Assembly: GCA_950097015.1 (NCBI GenBank)
Contig: CATNEN010000029.1
Location: forward strand, 2,300,001 to 2,364,000
DNA: 64,000 nucleotides
Source: Macrostomum hystrix
Taxonomy: Eukaryota > Platyhelminthes > Macrostomidae
Direction of reading: 5' to 3'
Part shown: positions 45,953 to 58,890 of the stretch, piece by piece
Layout of the letters: the number at the start of each line of letters is the position of its first letter
Numbering within the stretch: the first letter of the stretch is position 1
Program-made: the position numbers and the translations under genes
Notes under the pieces: generated by a model
Told to the model about the DNA's origin: nothing
The model's input: the letters and a program-made list of their open reading frames with translations, nothing else
The model's database searches: none

Positions 45953-46440
45953 TGTGTCCCTGAATAGCGACAGATATAGGGTGATCTAGATCTGATGTTG
46001 CAGATTCCACAGCTGTACAGTCCATGGACTGGGGGGCATCCACACGCACCCGAATTTCTACCCCAGCTAATTCTGTTATTCATCAAATATTCACTGCAAA
46101 GTGTGTTTCATGTTAGCAAGTTCAGTAATTTTTATTATATCTGCAAGCAGCTTCTTAGAAATGTAGCTCGTAGATCAAGATAAAATTGTTTTAGTGCTAT
46201 TTTGGTGCAACCAAGTTGTGAAATATCATATAGTGCTATCGGTCAATCTTGCGAAATTTGTTAAAATCTTATATTATAAAATATAATTCATTTGGCATTC
46301 ATTGGATTTTCTAGCTAAAAGTGCATTTCAAGTTAAAACATAAAAACAATATTAAGGTAACAATTCATGCTGATTGGCCTTGTCATTCTTTGTGTCACCC
46401 TTTTCCGACTAAATTACTCACGCCATGGTTTTCTCTGAGC
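45953..46440. other. Intergenic spacer
   Basis: AT-rich sequence with one SINE fragment, listed separately; otherwise nothing recognised. Confidence 0.35.
46003..46078 (-). mobile_element. SINE fragment
   Basis: On the minus strand it carries ATTAGCTGGGGTAGAAATTC, GGGTGCGTGTGGATGCCCCC and CCAGTCCATGGACTGTACAG, which match the central body of the family at 63705. Confidence 0.65.
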
Positions 46441-47036
46441 TAGGCCTAGAGCTCTAGCTAGAATCGCAGCAAGAACTGTAGCTAGAATCGCAGCAAAAAC
46501 TGTAGCAAGAATCGCAGCAAAAACTGTAGCAAGAATCGCAGCAAGACCTGTAGCTAGAATGGCAGCAAGAACTGTAGCTAGAATCGCAGCAAGAACTGTA
46601 GCTAGAATCGCAGCAAGAACAGTAGCTAGAATCGCAGCAAGAACTGCAGTTAGAATCGCAGCAAGAACTCTAGCTAGAATCGCAGCAAGAACTGTAGCTA
46701 GAATCGCAGCAAGAACAGTAGCTAGAATCGCAGCAAGAACTGCAGTTAGAATCGCAGCAAGAACAGTAGCTAGAATCGCAGCAAGAACTGCAGTTAGAAT
46801 CGCAGCAAGAACTCTAGCTAGAATCGCAGCAAGAACTGTAGCTAGAATCGCAGCAAGAACAGTAGCTAGAATCGCAGCAAGAACTGTAGCTAGAATCGCA
46901 GCAAGAACGGTAGCTAGAATCGCAGCAAGAACAGTAGCTAGAATCGCAGCAAGAACAGTAGCTAGAATCGCGGCAAGAACTGTAGCTAGAATCGCAGCAA
47001 GAAAGTAGCTAGAATCGCAGCAAGAAAGTAGCTTAC
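46441..47036. repeat. Minisatellite, 24-bp unit (about 25 copies)
   Basis: Units of CTAGAATCGCAGCAAGAACT plus GTAG. The minus strand gives a 208-codon open stretch of Ala/Ile/Leu/Val-rich octapeptides and the plus strand an Ala/Arg one; both are consequences of a unit length divisible by three. Confidence 0.95.
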
Positions 47037-47507
47037 GCATCTCATCTTAAACATAAGGCTATGCTAGAATCGCATCTGGACAGCATTACAGCTTTACTAA
47101 GTGGAACTGCAGAAGAAAACAAGTTTCAATGTCAGTTTCTTGTGCACTTGCAGTGTTCACAAAAATATGGCAAATTTTTCATTGCTCTTTGGCTTTGCAG
47201 CAACTTTCACATCGAAGAAAAGCAAGCCTATAGCTACATACGTGTAGGCGCATCATTACAGTTGTTCACATCCATACACTGTGCTGTATTAATACTGCAC
47301 TTGTAATGTAGATTTTTGAAAACACACCCAGCGCACACAGCACAGCGCAGTCACACAGAATACGCTTATTCTGCAACAATCTGCACTTGCTGCCCTAAGC
47401 TGCAGCTAGAGACGGGGATTTAAGCGAAACATATTGTACTAATTACTGCCCAGCCGGATTACTGGTAAATAATGAAACTCAACTCGTTTCTGTTATCTTG
47501 AATCACC
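47037..47507. other. Spacer between arrays
   Basis: The 81-codon frame at 47061-47306 has no recognised domain; otherwise nothing is seen. Confidence 0.35.
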
Positions 47508-47935
47508 ACCTAGATCTCAGATTGAATGATCGGGCGATCCTAAATCCCCACCTTGATCACAGATCATTGATCTGATCCCCACCTTGATCGCAGATTGGTC
47601 GGGCGATCCTAAATCCCCACCTTGATCGCAGATCATTTGTCGGGCGAACCTAAATCCCCACCTTGATCGCAGATCAATGGTCGGGCGATCCTAAATCCCC
47701 ACCTTGATCCCAGATTGGTCGGGTGATACTAAATCCCCACCTTGATCCCAGATTGGTCGGGCGATCCTAAATCCCCACCTTGATCCCAGATTGGTCGGGT
47801 GATACTAAATCCCCACCTTGATCCCAGATTGGTCGGGTGATACTAAATCCCCACCTTGATCTCGGATCATTGATCGGGCGATCCTAAATCCCCACCTTGA
47901 TCCCAGATTGATTAGGTGATCTTGAATGCCCAGCT
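47508..47935. repeat. Minisatellite, 38-bp unit (about 11 copies)
   Basis: Units contain CCTAAATCCCCACCTTGATC and CCAGATTGGTCGGGCGAT. Length varies slightly where ATCATTGAT-type insertions occur. Confidence 0.9.
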
Positions 47936-48070
47936 AAGATCCTTAATAGTTAGTGCGATAAATCCCGACCTAAATGCCTAAACAGCTTGATTTACAAATT
48001 TTCACTCTCGGAAAAAAATGCTTCATCCAGTCAAGTCAGCGCACACTTTAAAATCGAGCAGCTCTCAATA

Positions 48071-50489
48071 ATGGCCAAGGCCCGCCAGGATCTTGACGAC
48101 CGAGTTACCTGTCCGGTGTGCCTGGAGCACTTTGTGGATCCGCGCCACCTTAGCCAGTGCAACCACACTGTCTGCCTGCGCTGCTACACCCGCATGCTTG
48201 CCGGCGCGCCAGAGGGCGTCCGCTGCCCGCTTGGCTGTCCTGGCGTCTGCGACCGTCGGCCAAAGGATCTGGCGACAAACTGGACCATGCTGGACCTGTT
48301 GGAGCAGGTGTGGGGCATTGCTAGTCCCGCGGGTTGGGGAGGAATCGATGAATAACTGCTTGCGTCAGTTAGTTATATATCTCCTCTGAGTCTGATACTA
48401 CCTTCAATTTTGAATACTACATTATAGACAGACTATTCGCTCGTACAGCAATTGAAGTCTTTAAGTCTTCTTTAAGTTTTGTCGTGCCTGGAGCGTTTGA
48501 GATTGTCTGATTCGCGGAATTCAGGCAATGGGTTTTGGATCTTCTGAATCTCCTCCGAAGGAGGTGTTCAGCTTGTAATGCCAATAATTGACAAGGCTAA
48601 ACTGAATTGCTGTGCTGACCCTGTGCTAAAGCTGAAATATATTGCGTACCAACAGATGACAACCGAATTCTTTCGAGCAGGCCAGCCGTGCCCACCTCCT
48701 GGCCGTCTCGCTACCGAAGGGCACCGCCTGCCAGCGAGCCGGTTGCGGCAGCGCCAGCCACGGCCTCTGCGAGCACTGCGACATTGATCTGTGCAGGCGG
48801 CACCTGCTTGAGGACGCCTATCACTATGGCAACGCATGCGAATCGCTCTGCCGATCAACGCGGCGCCTGGCCGACGAGGCCGACGCCGCTTGGCGACGAA
48901 TGCGGGTTGGGCTGGAAGCGCGCCGTGGTCGACTGTCCGAGCTGCAGGCAGCGTGCCGAGACCTGTTGACGCTGGCGCGGGACACCGAGGCGTCCGCTGA
49001 GAAGCAAGCAAAATCCGCACTCTCCGCTGCTCAGGCAGACGCCGATCGGCGGCAGGAGGCGCGCAACCTCGCCGATCAGCTGGAGCAGGAGACTGCTGAG
49101 GGCAACACCGCCGTGATGCGCCAACTGGCTGGCCGGCTGCAGCCGCTGCTTGATCGTCTCCGGACTCGCCGTCTAGCTGGAGAGGCTGACGCTCGTGCCG
49201 AGGCGGCCGAGGTGGCAGCGCTGGAGCGGCTGGGGGAAGCCTGCGCAGAGCTGCGCCGTTTGGCGGCCCCGCTGGCTCAGCGGCTGAGCGCTAGAGGAGA
49301 TGCCGAGGGCGGAGCTTCTAGAAGCGGGGGCGATGGCGTCGGGGACCGCTGGCCACCGAGGAAGATCTTCCACTATCGCTGCATCGACGCCGCCGTCGTG
49401 GAGCACTCGGGCCAAGGCTTGCTGTGCCGTCCGGGCCTTGCCGGGATTCGAATTGGTTCGGCAGCGTCGGCTGCTGAAGGCAAAGCCGGACCCGGCAGCA
49501 GCGAGTCAGGCTGCTGGGAGCCGCTGCCATCTCCTGTTGTCTACCTGCTGGCGCAAGGCGGCTCAGTAATCAAGGTGATCAAGTACAGTCGATGAACTGG
49601 AAGCTGGGATCTTGTGGGATCCGGGAGGCTCTCCACAGCTAACTGGCAACGATCCGTTTCACAGGTACTCAGCTGCTCGGGCCGCAGTCTGTCGTCGCTG
49701 AAGCTGGACTCTACATCTCTTGCCAGTGCCGCTGCCGCTGACTGTGGAGCAGTCGGCAGCCTGACGTGCCTGCTTTATCTTGGCACACGTGACCAGTGCC
49801 TGGCCGCAGCCGACAATAACCGGGTCTACCTGGCTGACTTAGCCGGTCACGTGACACACGCCATCTCCGACGTCGGCAGGCCGTCCGGCCTTAGCGCTGA
49901 TGCTGGCCGGCGTCGACTGTTTGTGGCTGACGCCGATCGACGTCGAGTTGCGGTCCTGTCGCTGGACACGCGAGTCCACCAGCTGACCATCGACGCCGAG
50001 CCGTTTGTTAAGTCGGTCGGTGGAATCGGCATTTTGGACTGCCGCCTCTTCCTAACCGATCCAGATGGTGGACAGGTGCGATTAGCGCGACGTAATTTAC
50101 TCAGCGAGGCGCATTCAGCACTCCTACTAACAGTAGCATAAACCAAACAACATTTTCGATTGCAGGTAGTGGTGCTGGACGCGGACACTGGGCTGCAGCT
50201 TCTGGCCTTCCAAACCGATCGGTCGCCCAACCGTCTAGTTGCAGACGGCAGTTCGGGTGTTGTCTACGTTGTCACCGGAGCTGGCGGTGATCGCATCGCT
50301 GCCCACTGCTCAGATGACGGCCGGCTTCTTGTCAGCGTGGGCGGCTCCGGTGGCACCGGCAATGGCGGTCAACGCCCCGGCGAATTTCGCGACCTCGGCG
50401 GACTGGCCGTGTGCGGCGCCTGCGGTGAATTACTGGCCTGCGACCGGGGCAACGGCCGAGTTCAGGTCTTTCCCCTGCTGCGGGCCTAG
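48071..50489 (+). CDS. TRIM-NHL-like RING protein
   Basis: Four exons, all phase 0: 48071-48307, 48681-49574, 49665-50075 and 50166-50489, giving 621 residues. A C3HC4 RING spans residues 14-56 (CPVC, CNH, CLRC, CPLGC). A B-box-like zinc motif follows at about 96-120 (C-x4-C, LCEHCDIDLCRRH), then a long Ala/Arg/Glu-rich coiled coil at about 150-260. The C-terminal ~240 residues show NHL-type beta-propeller strands (AAADNNRVYLADLAG, RRLFVADADRRRVAVLSLD, then RPGEFRDLGGLAV and GNGRVQVF). This order matches TRIM2/3/32/71-type proteins, which act as ubiquitin ligases and, in some members, as RNA-binding repressors. Exon 2 must be spliced at AAG|GTGATC (49575), because reading through stops at 49595. 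I cannot assign an orthologue. Confidence 0.85.
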
Positions 50490-50993
50490 ACTCGAGCCGC
50501 AGCTGCAGTACACGTGTACACAGCATGTACACCAGTGTGCCAGTGTGTACATTATGCTGGGTTCAATTAAGTATGTAGCTAAGGAACGCTAAGGTACACA
50601 CGCACAGGCGTTACGTACAGTAAGCTTTGTTGATATATTACCGTGCTTATTATCAATCAGCAGTTCTAGTACAATAAAATTAATAAAATGTTACAATTCT
50701 CCTTTCAGAGCAAGTAGTCCGTTCTGTGTTATGCAATTTTTCGTATCTGCAGTTACATAGTAAATGTTTATTGGCCAGCTCAGGACAATATTTTTTACAC
50801 TACTGCAGCAAACATAATCTCAGCGAGTTGATAGTAATTCCTATAGTACTTCATTAGCTATAAGCCACATTTTAATGGCACGCAGAGAATATTTTCAGCT
50901 TATCGTAATTCTAAATCTGAACGTGTGGGGCAGATAGTCGTTAGGCAGACCAGGTCAAGGCTCTAAGTCGCTACCTGACGCTTAGTCTGATAA
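50490..50993. other. Spacer between the TRIM-NHL gene and tRNA-Ser
   Basis: Contains an AATAAA-type signal near 50673; otherwise nothing is recognised. Confidence 0.4.
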
Positions 50994-51075
50994 GTCGCGA
51001 TGGCCGAGTGGTTAAGGCGTTGGACTAGAAATCCAATGGGGTTTCCCCGCGCAGGTTCGAATCCTGCTTGCGACG
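50994..51075 (+). tRNA. tRNA-Ser(AGA)
   Basis: A complete 82-nt class II tRNA. The acceptor stem pairs GTCGCGA with TTGCGAC with one G-T; the D arm has GGCCGAGTGGTTAAGGC (A-box); the anticodon stem TTGGA/TCCAA surrounds CTAGAAA with anticodon AGA; a long variable arm TGGGGTTTCCCCG follows; the T arm contains GGTTCGAATCC (B-box). G is the discriminator base, as in serine tRNAs. TTTT at 51079-51082 would terminate RNA polymerase III. Confidence 0.97.
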
Positions 51076-51365
51076 AGACTTTTGTTACTTTTTTCTTGTA
51101 CTTTAAGTTATCAGATTCTGTATATCAAAGACATTGGATGAAAATGTCTTATTTTCCCACGTCATCTATAAGTTTAATCGCACTACTTGGCATTTAAGTC
51201 GCAGCTGACTAAGCCGAGCTTAGACACTACTTATATAGAGAAGTAGCAGATTATGCAGCAGCAATCAGAAATTTACGCAACTACGAAAAAAACTTTTTAT
51301 GACTAAACCCCTAAGAACATATTATAAGCCCGAACAAATTTTAAAAGAACTATTGGATTTTAAAG
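51076..51365. other. Spacer
   Basis: Short AT-rich spacer between the tRNA and the 32-bp array, with the polymerase III terminator at its left edge. Confidence 0.4.
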
Positions 51366-52195
51366 ATTAAGTAGCAGTTGGATATTGGATCTAAAGGATT
51401 GGGTAGCAGTTGGATATTGGATCTAAAGGATTGGGTAGCAGTTGGATATTGGATCTAAAGGATTGGATAGCAGTTGGATATTGGATCTAAAGGATTGGGT
51501 AGCAGTTGGATATTGGATCTAAAGGATTGGGTAGCAGTTGGATATTGGATCTAAAGGATTGGATAGCAGTTGGATATTGGATCTAAAAAAAAGGATTGGG
51601 TAGCAGTTGGATATTGGATCTAAAGGATTGGATAGCAGTTGGATATTGGATCTAAAGGATTGGATATTAGTGGGATATTGGATCTAAAGGATTGGATAGC
51701 AGTTGGATATTGGATCTAAAGGATTGGGTAGCAGTTGGATATTGGATCTAAAGGATTGGGTAGCAGTTGGATATTGGATCTAAAGGATTGGATAGCAGTT
51801 GGATATTGGATCTAAAGGATTGGGATACAGTGGGATATTGGATCTAAAGGATTGGATAGCAGTGGGATATTGGATCTAAAGGATTGGATAGCAGTTGGAT
51901 ATTGGATCTAAAGAATTGGGTAGCAGTGGGATATTGGATCTAAAGGATTGTGTAGCAGTGGGATATTGGATCTAAAGGAGTAGGTAGCAGTGGGATATTG
52001 GATCTAAAGGATTGTGTAGCAGTGGGATATTGGATCTAAAGGATTGGGTAGCAGTGGGATATTGGATCTAAAGGATTGTGTAGCAGTGGGATATTGGATC
52101 TAAAGGAGTAGGTAGCAGTGGGATATTGGATCTCAACTATTGGGTAGCAGTGGGATATTGGATCTCAACTATTGGGTAGCAGTGGAAAACTGTAT
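51366..52195. repeat. Minisatellite, 32-bp unit (about 26 copies)
   Basis: Units contain GGATTGGGTAGCAGTTGGAT and ATTGGATCTAAA. Later units use AGCAGTGGGATATT, and a GGAGTAGGT-type pair repeats near 51975 and 52105, so variants are clustered by position. Confidence 0.95.
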
Positions 52196-52970
52196 TTAAA
52201 GGACTGTAGGTGGCGGCATTGGCCCCGAGAGCCTGCTACTGTGCAGAGAAGTTATTACTATCTATATTATTAAAAAGGAAATCAACATGCATGATGAAAA
52301 CAGAAGAAACTCAACCCACCTGGTCCAACACATGATCAGTAAGATGAAATTTCGTAGAGGCACATTGTGTACACGGTGGTGAATAAGGTTCAGATTTAAT
52401 CTGCTTTTTGTAAAAGCAAGTTTATAGATGCATCTCGTCGATTTTACACACTGTAGCAATATCTGTCGTCTTCATCAAAATTGGGAAAAGAAATTCTACT
52501 GCTTCAAGTTGGTTTATTGTGAAAAATGTGAGTTGCTTCGATATCGACGAGAAATCTTACTTTCAATTGATATTGAAAGATTGCTTCAAGACTGCTGCCA
52601 ATAGAACAGCTACTTATGATGTACTCGAGTTAAGTTTGCCAACGATCAGACTTCGAGTCTAATTCTCGTAATAGGCTGGAGGGAGGCTTTTTGAAGGATT
52701 GTCGTGCAATTGGCTGCTCGCTGGCATCGGGTCAACTATCGCCAAATGATGCGTCAGTTCGCGCAGCCCCTGAAAGTATTTGCAGCCCCGGCAAATGAGC
52801 CGGCAACAAAAGAAACGACAAAGAACAGTAAAAACTGACGAATTTCATCCAGAGTCATTTCCAATAATTAGCGATTAGCCCAAGCGGCTAAGACTGCTGT
52901 TTATTACGATCAGAGCTCAAGGTGTTTAGCCAACAGAGTTGCATAACTGAGAACAAAGAGTCTGCATGCT
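52196..52970. other. Spacer 3' of RPL14 copy A
   Basis: No gene supported. A tRNA A-box-like string (TTAGCCCAAGCGGCTAAGAC) occurs at about 52875, without a matching B-box. Confidence 0.35.
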
Positions 52971-53544
52971 TTAGATCTTCTTGACGTGTCGCTTCTTATT
53001 CGGCTTGCGCAGCGGCTTCGCCTTGCCCTTGGCCAGCTCTTTGCGGAGTTTGCCAGCGGCGAGGTTGACAATATTATTGCGGATCTGCGGGCCAATGAAG
53101 GTTTAGTGAGGCCAGTTACGAGAGTCAGTGCCTACCAATGCCTTTGATCAAGAAGTGAAATTAGACTAGATATAAGGAAATCAAACTCACCTGCTTAGCC
53201 CGCATTAGCTTGAAGCGGTCGAAGTCGGTCATGCCAGCCCGCAGTTTACGAGTCTCCAACTTCTTGGCCCAGTTGGTCTCCTGCCACTTCTCGTCCAGCT
53301 TGGCGGCCGCCCACTTTCGCTTAACCACAGCGGAGCGAGAGGAATGCGGCAGGTCCAGGTTAAACTTGGTCAGGTGCAGCCGCTTCATGTCGCACACCTG
53401 CCTGCGCACGCCGCTGCAGGGTCCGTCGATCAGCACGCGGTTCTGATCAATCACCTCAGCGATGGCGCACACCTTGCCAGAGTCCTTGCCGTTGGCGATA
53501 AACGCCACGCGACCGACCTCAACAAACTTGTCGAGCTTGCCCAT
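52971..53544 (-). CDS. RPL14: Ribosomal protein L14 (eL14), copy A
   Basis: Two coding exons: 53544-53191 and 53084-52971, joined in phase 0 (AAGCAG|GTGAGT, then GCAG|ATC), giving 155 residues. It is a component of the large cytosolic ribosomal subunit. Family features: FVEVGRVAF, the KOW-like IDQNRVLIDGPC, VRRQ, RWAKK-like NWAKKLE, MTDFDRFKLMRAKQ and a basic C-terminus ending KPNKKRHVKKI. I start at ATGGGCAAGCTCGAC because a plausible acceptor (CGTTCCAG) lies just 4 nt upstream; an in-frame ATG 24 nt further upstream (MLRYRSSD) is the alternative. Its first exon is almost identical to that of copy B at 55144-55497, while the last exons differ. Confidence 0.93.
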
Positions 53545-53654
53545 GTCGCTGGAACGGTATCGAAGCATGAATAAGTGTACCGGGGAAAAGATAGCCAAAC
53601 GTACATGCTTTCGCTAACAAACTAGCTTGAAATTGGGATTAGGAAAGCCAGAAT

Positions 53655-53895
53655 TGGACACTGTAGCCGTGTTCATTCAGCTTCGAACTTATAATCGAAA
53701 GGTCTGGGGTTCGAATCTCAGCCCAGGGGTTCATCACTACTTGTCTATTTGTTAATGAATGGGCATAACGTGGAAAATTAGAATGTTGAGGACCCCCCCA
53801 CCTCCCAGTCCATGGACTGAACAGCTGTAATCAGCGTTTGGTCTACGAACAGGATGCGCTGCGCAATAGCTGCGGCTGCGTCACTGGCTGTAAAA
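53655..53895 (+). mobile_element. SINE, diverged
   Basis: A tRNA-like head includes the B-box GGGGTTCGAATCTCAGCCC, and the body ends with CCCAGTCCATGGACTGAACA, GCTGTAATCAGCG and ATGCGCTGCGCAATAGCTGC. It lies between RPL14 copy A and the RPS27A relic and has no counterpart in the paralogous spacer, so it inserted after the duplication. Confidence 0.7.
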
Positions 53896-53954
53896 ATGGC
53901 ATAGGGGTGATTTTGGAACTTATAAAGGTTAATGACACTAAATGTGTATGCCTT

Positions 53955-54305
53955 AGAGTAGTGTAAAAAACAGCTTGAAATTTCCCTTCTTTCCAGAATA
54001 GAAAAACAAAAAAGCTTTTCAACAATGTTTAAACTGCAACAACAAAGTATAAAAATATTCTAGCCTGTAAACTGTAAACTGCCTGTAAGCAAGTCAATAT
54101 TTATTTTTGAAAGTTTTCGCTCCGGTCGCACTTAGGCCGCGGTGCTGTTTACTAGTTGCGCTTCACGCGACAGTCAGAACCCATCGCCAAAGTACAGCGT
54201 CAAACAAACCTAAGACTTTAACGTAATTAAAATAACGACTTGTCGCCACCCTTGCTAGCTATGCAGGTAGGGTGCAGCGACCGCGGTAATTCCTGTTGGC
54301 GCGGC
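53955..54305. repeat. Paralogous duplicated segment (matches 55605-55985)
   Basis: Ordered similarity with the region downstream of RPS27A: GTGTAAAAA followed by AATTTCCCT, then CGACAGTCAGAACCCATCGC, CAAAGTACAGCGTCAAACAA and AGTAATTAAAAT-like strings. Divergence is obvious, unlike the nearly identical RPL14 first exons. Confidence 0.8.
54238..54304 (-). pseudogene. RPS27A 3'-end relic
   Basis: On the minus strand it matches the last ~21 codons of the intact ubiquitin-RPS27A gene at 55904-56374 (GCCAACAGGAATTAC, then GCTAGCAAGGGTGGCGACAA). The zinc-binding Cys codon TGT has become CGC, one base is missing in the CTCACC motif, and the stop codon is lost. Similarity ends abruptly 4 bp before the RPL14 copy B stop codon. 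Confidence 0.85.
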
Positions 54306-54308
54306 AAA

Positions 54309-55497
54309 CTAAGCCCTCTTCAAGTGACGCTTCTTGTTAGGCTTTCTTAGCCGAGAACTGCTGGTCTTGCGCAGAGATCCAACCGCAATGGAGACAATGG
54401 AGTTTCGAATCTGGAAGCAATGAAAGGACGGAATAAGTTGTTGGAATGCTAAAATTTGCATCATCGCCTCAAACAAGATTCTGAATATATCAAAACACGA
54501 CGTCACCAGCTCCATCTCTATTCTCTACATACGTTCTGCCTAGCAACTGGCCAGGGTTATCCCTCTTCTGAAACCTGGCAAGGACCCCACAGCCGGCTTA
54601 TCTTATCGACTGCCTCGAGCCATACATCCTATCTTCCCATGTTGGCATCCGGCTACACATCACGATCTGCACTTGAATTCTACTATTCTACTGCCTGCTG
54701 TAGACACGAAACCTTACCTCGGTCAGATTTGTCAATATCTCGACTAGGTCCACTCCACTCTGTTCACAGCAAGCAGTCATCAACATTCGTTTTGGCCCCT
54801 ATTACAACCTGGGCAACGTTCCCAATCACTAAGTTACCCTGCTCCATATCCACATGCATTCTGTAACGCAACTGGACTTAGGCCACTTGCCGCAGATCCT
54901 ACGCCGAATTTCTCGAAGTCAACTTTAATTAAACGCATGAGCTCCGACTGCACGTCAGGACTATGCCAAGCTCAAAAATCAGCACATTCGCAACGCACCC
55001 AACAACAGCCGTGACTTATCGACCGATCAGAACTTGCCTTCCGCACTAGGACCCAGCGACTCAATCTCACTCAATGTCGCATTTTCCCGTGGTGGACTAC
55101 ATTAGGACCCCAACACAACTAATGAACTCATGAACAACGTCACCTGCTTAGCCCGCATTAGCTTGAAGCGGTCGAAGTCGGTCATGCCAGCCCGCAGTTT
55201 ACGAGTCTCCAACTTCTTGGCCCAGTTGGTCTCCTGCCACTTCTCGTCCAGCTTGGCGGCCGCCCACTTTCGCTTAACCACAGCGGAGCGAGAGGAATGC
55301 GGCAGGTCCAGGTTAAACTTCGTCAGGTGCAGCCGCTTCATGTCGCACACCTGCCTGCGCACGCCGCTGCAGGGTCCGTCGATCAGCACGCGGTTCTGAT
55401 CAATCACCTCAGCGATGGCGCACACCTTGCCAGAGTCCTTGCCGTTGGCGATAAACGCCACGCGACCGACCTCAACAAACTTGTCGAGCTTGCCCAT
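54309..55497 (-). CDS. RPL14: Ribosomal protein L14 (eL14), copy B
   Basis: Exons 55497-55144 and 54410-54309, joined in phase 0 (CAG|GTGACG, TTCCAG|ATT), giving 151 residues. The first exon differs from copy A by a single synonymous base (ACC to ACG before AAG). The last exon is clearly diverged: it begins IRNSIVSIAV where copy A has IRNNIVNLAA, is four codons shorter and ends HLKRA instead of HVKKI, yet keeps the RKPNKKRH motif. The intron is 733 bp, against 106 bp in copy A, because of a retroelement fragment. Both copies look translatable; whether both are expressed is unknown. Confidence 0.88.
54540..55135 (+). mobile_element. Degraded non-LTR retrotransposon (RT) fragment
   Basis: Inside the RPL14 copy B intron, antisense to the gene. 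One frame contains VIPLLKPGKDPTAGLSYRL, matching the conserved KPGKDP-SYRP block of LINE reverse transcriptases. About 200 bp further another frame has FVLAPITT, which recalls the GSVLSPxLF block. Frameshifts and gaps separate these, and the FADD catalytic box is not seen, so it is dead. Confidence 0.6.
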
Positions 55498-55903
55498 GTC
55501 GCTGGAACGGTATCGAAGCATGAATAAGTGTACCGGGGAAAACGAAATTCGTGTGATTTTGGAGGTTTGTACCTTGCAAGCTAAGATAAGACTAAGAGCT
55601 ATAAGCTAAAGATAAGTGTAAAAACTGCGAATTTCCCTACTTAAGACACAAAAACTTATAAATCTGGTCTAACTGAAACGACTAAGCATAAAATATTCGA
55701 AACTGCAGACAGTTTACACACAAAAAACACTAACAAAAAGCAATATTTAATCCAAAACAGTTTCCGCTCTGGCCACACTTAGGCGGCTGCGCTGTTTATT
55801 ACAATCAGGTGCGCCTCACGCGACAGTCAGAACACATCGCCAAAGTACAGCGTCAAACAAAACAAAGGCTGTTTGAGTGACTTTAAAGTAATTAAAATCC
55901 CGA

Positions 55904-58526
<2,623 letters not shown>

Positions 58527-58566
58527 TTTCCGCATGGTTTTCCGCATGGTTTTCCGCATGGTTTTT
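58527..58566. repeat. Short tandem repeat, 12-bp unit
   Basis: Three to four copies of TTTTCCGCATGG. Confidence 0.85.
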
Positions 58567-58682
58567 TTTCCTGTATTTTTGCATCATGCTGACTTGAATA
58601 AAGCACTCATGTGCTGCAATAATCCTTGGTAACATTTTTAGCAAACATATGAAAGAGATTCTAACAACTATATCATACAAGA

Positions 58683-58890
58683 TTATATGATACTAGGTCA
58701 TATCTTATCATGCCATATCATACCATAACATGCCATATTATACCATATCATGCCATATAATACAAAATCATGCCATATCATACCAGATTATGCCATATCA
58801 TACCATATCATACCAGATCATGTCATATGCTAACATATAGACTACTTCATCATACAAGATTAATACTATACCAGGTCATATCATACCATT
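58683..58890. repeat. Degenerate AT-rich repeat (CATATCATAC)
   Basis: About 18 copies of a roughly 10-bp motif, CATATCATAC, alternating with CAGATCATGC, in loose tandem array. Confidence 0.85.

Noticed and set aside
46414..47040. 208-codon hydrophobic repeat protein on the minus strand
   Set aside because: Artefact of the 24-bp unit; the plus strand gives a similar Ala/Arg repeat.
52870..52925. tRNA-like sequence near RPL14 copy A
   Set aside because: An A-box-like string without a B-box or cloverleaf; too little to call even a SINE.
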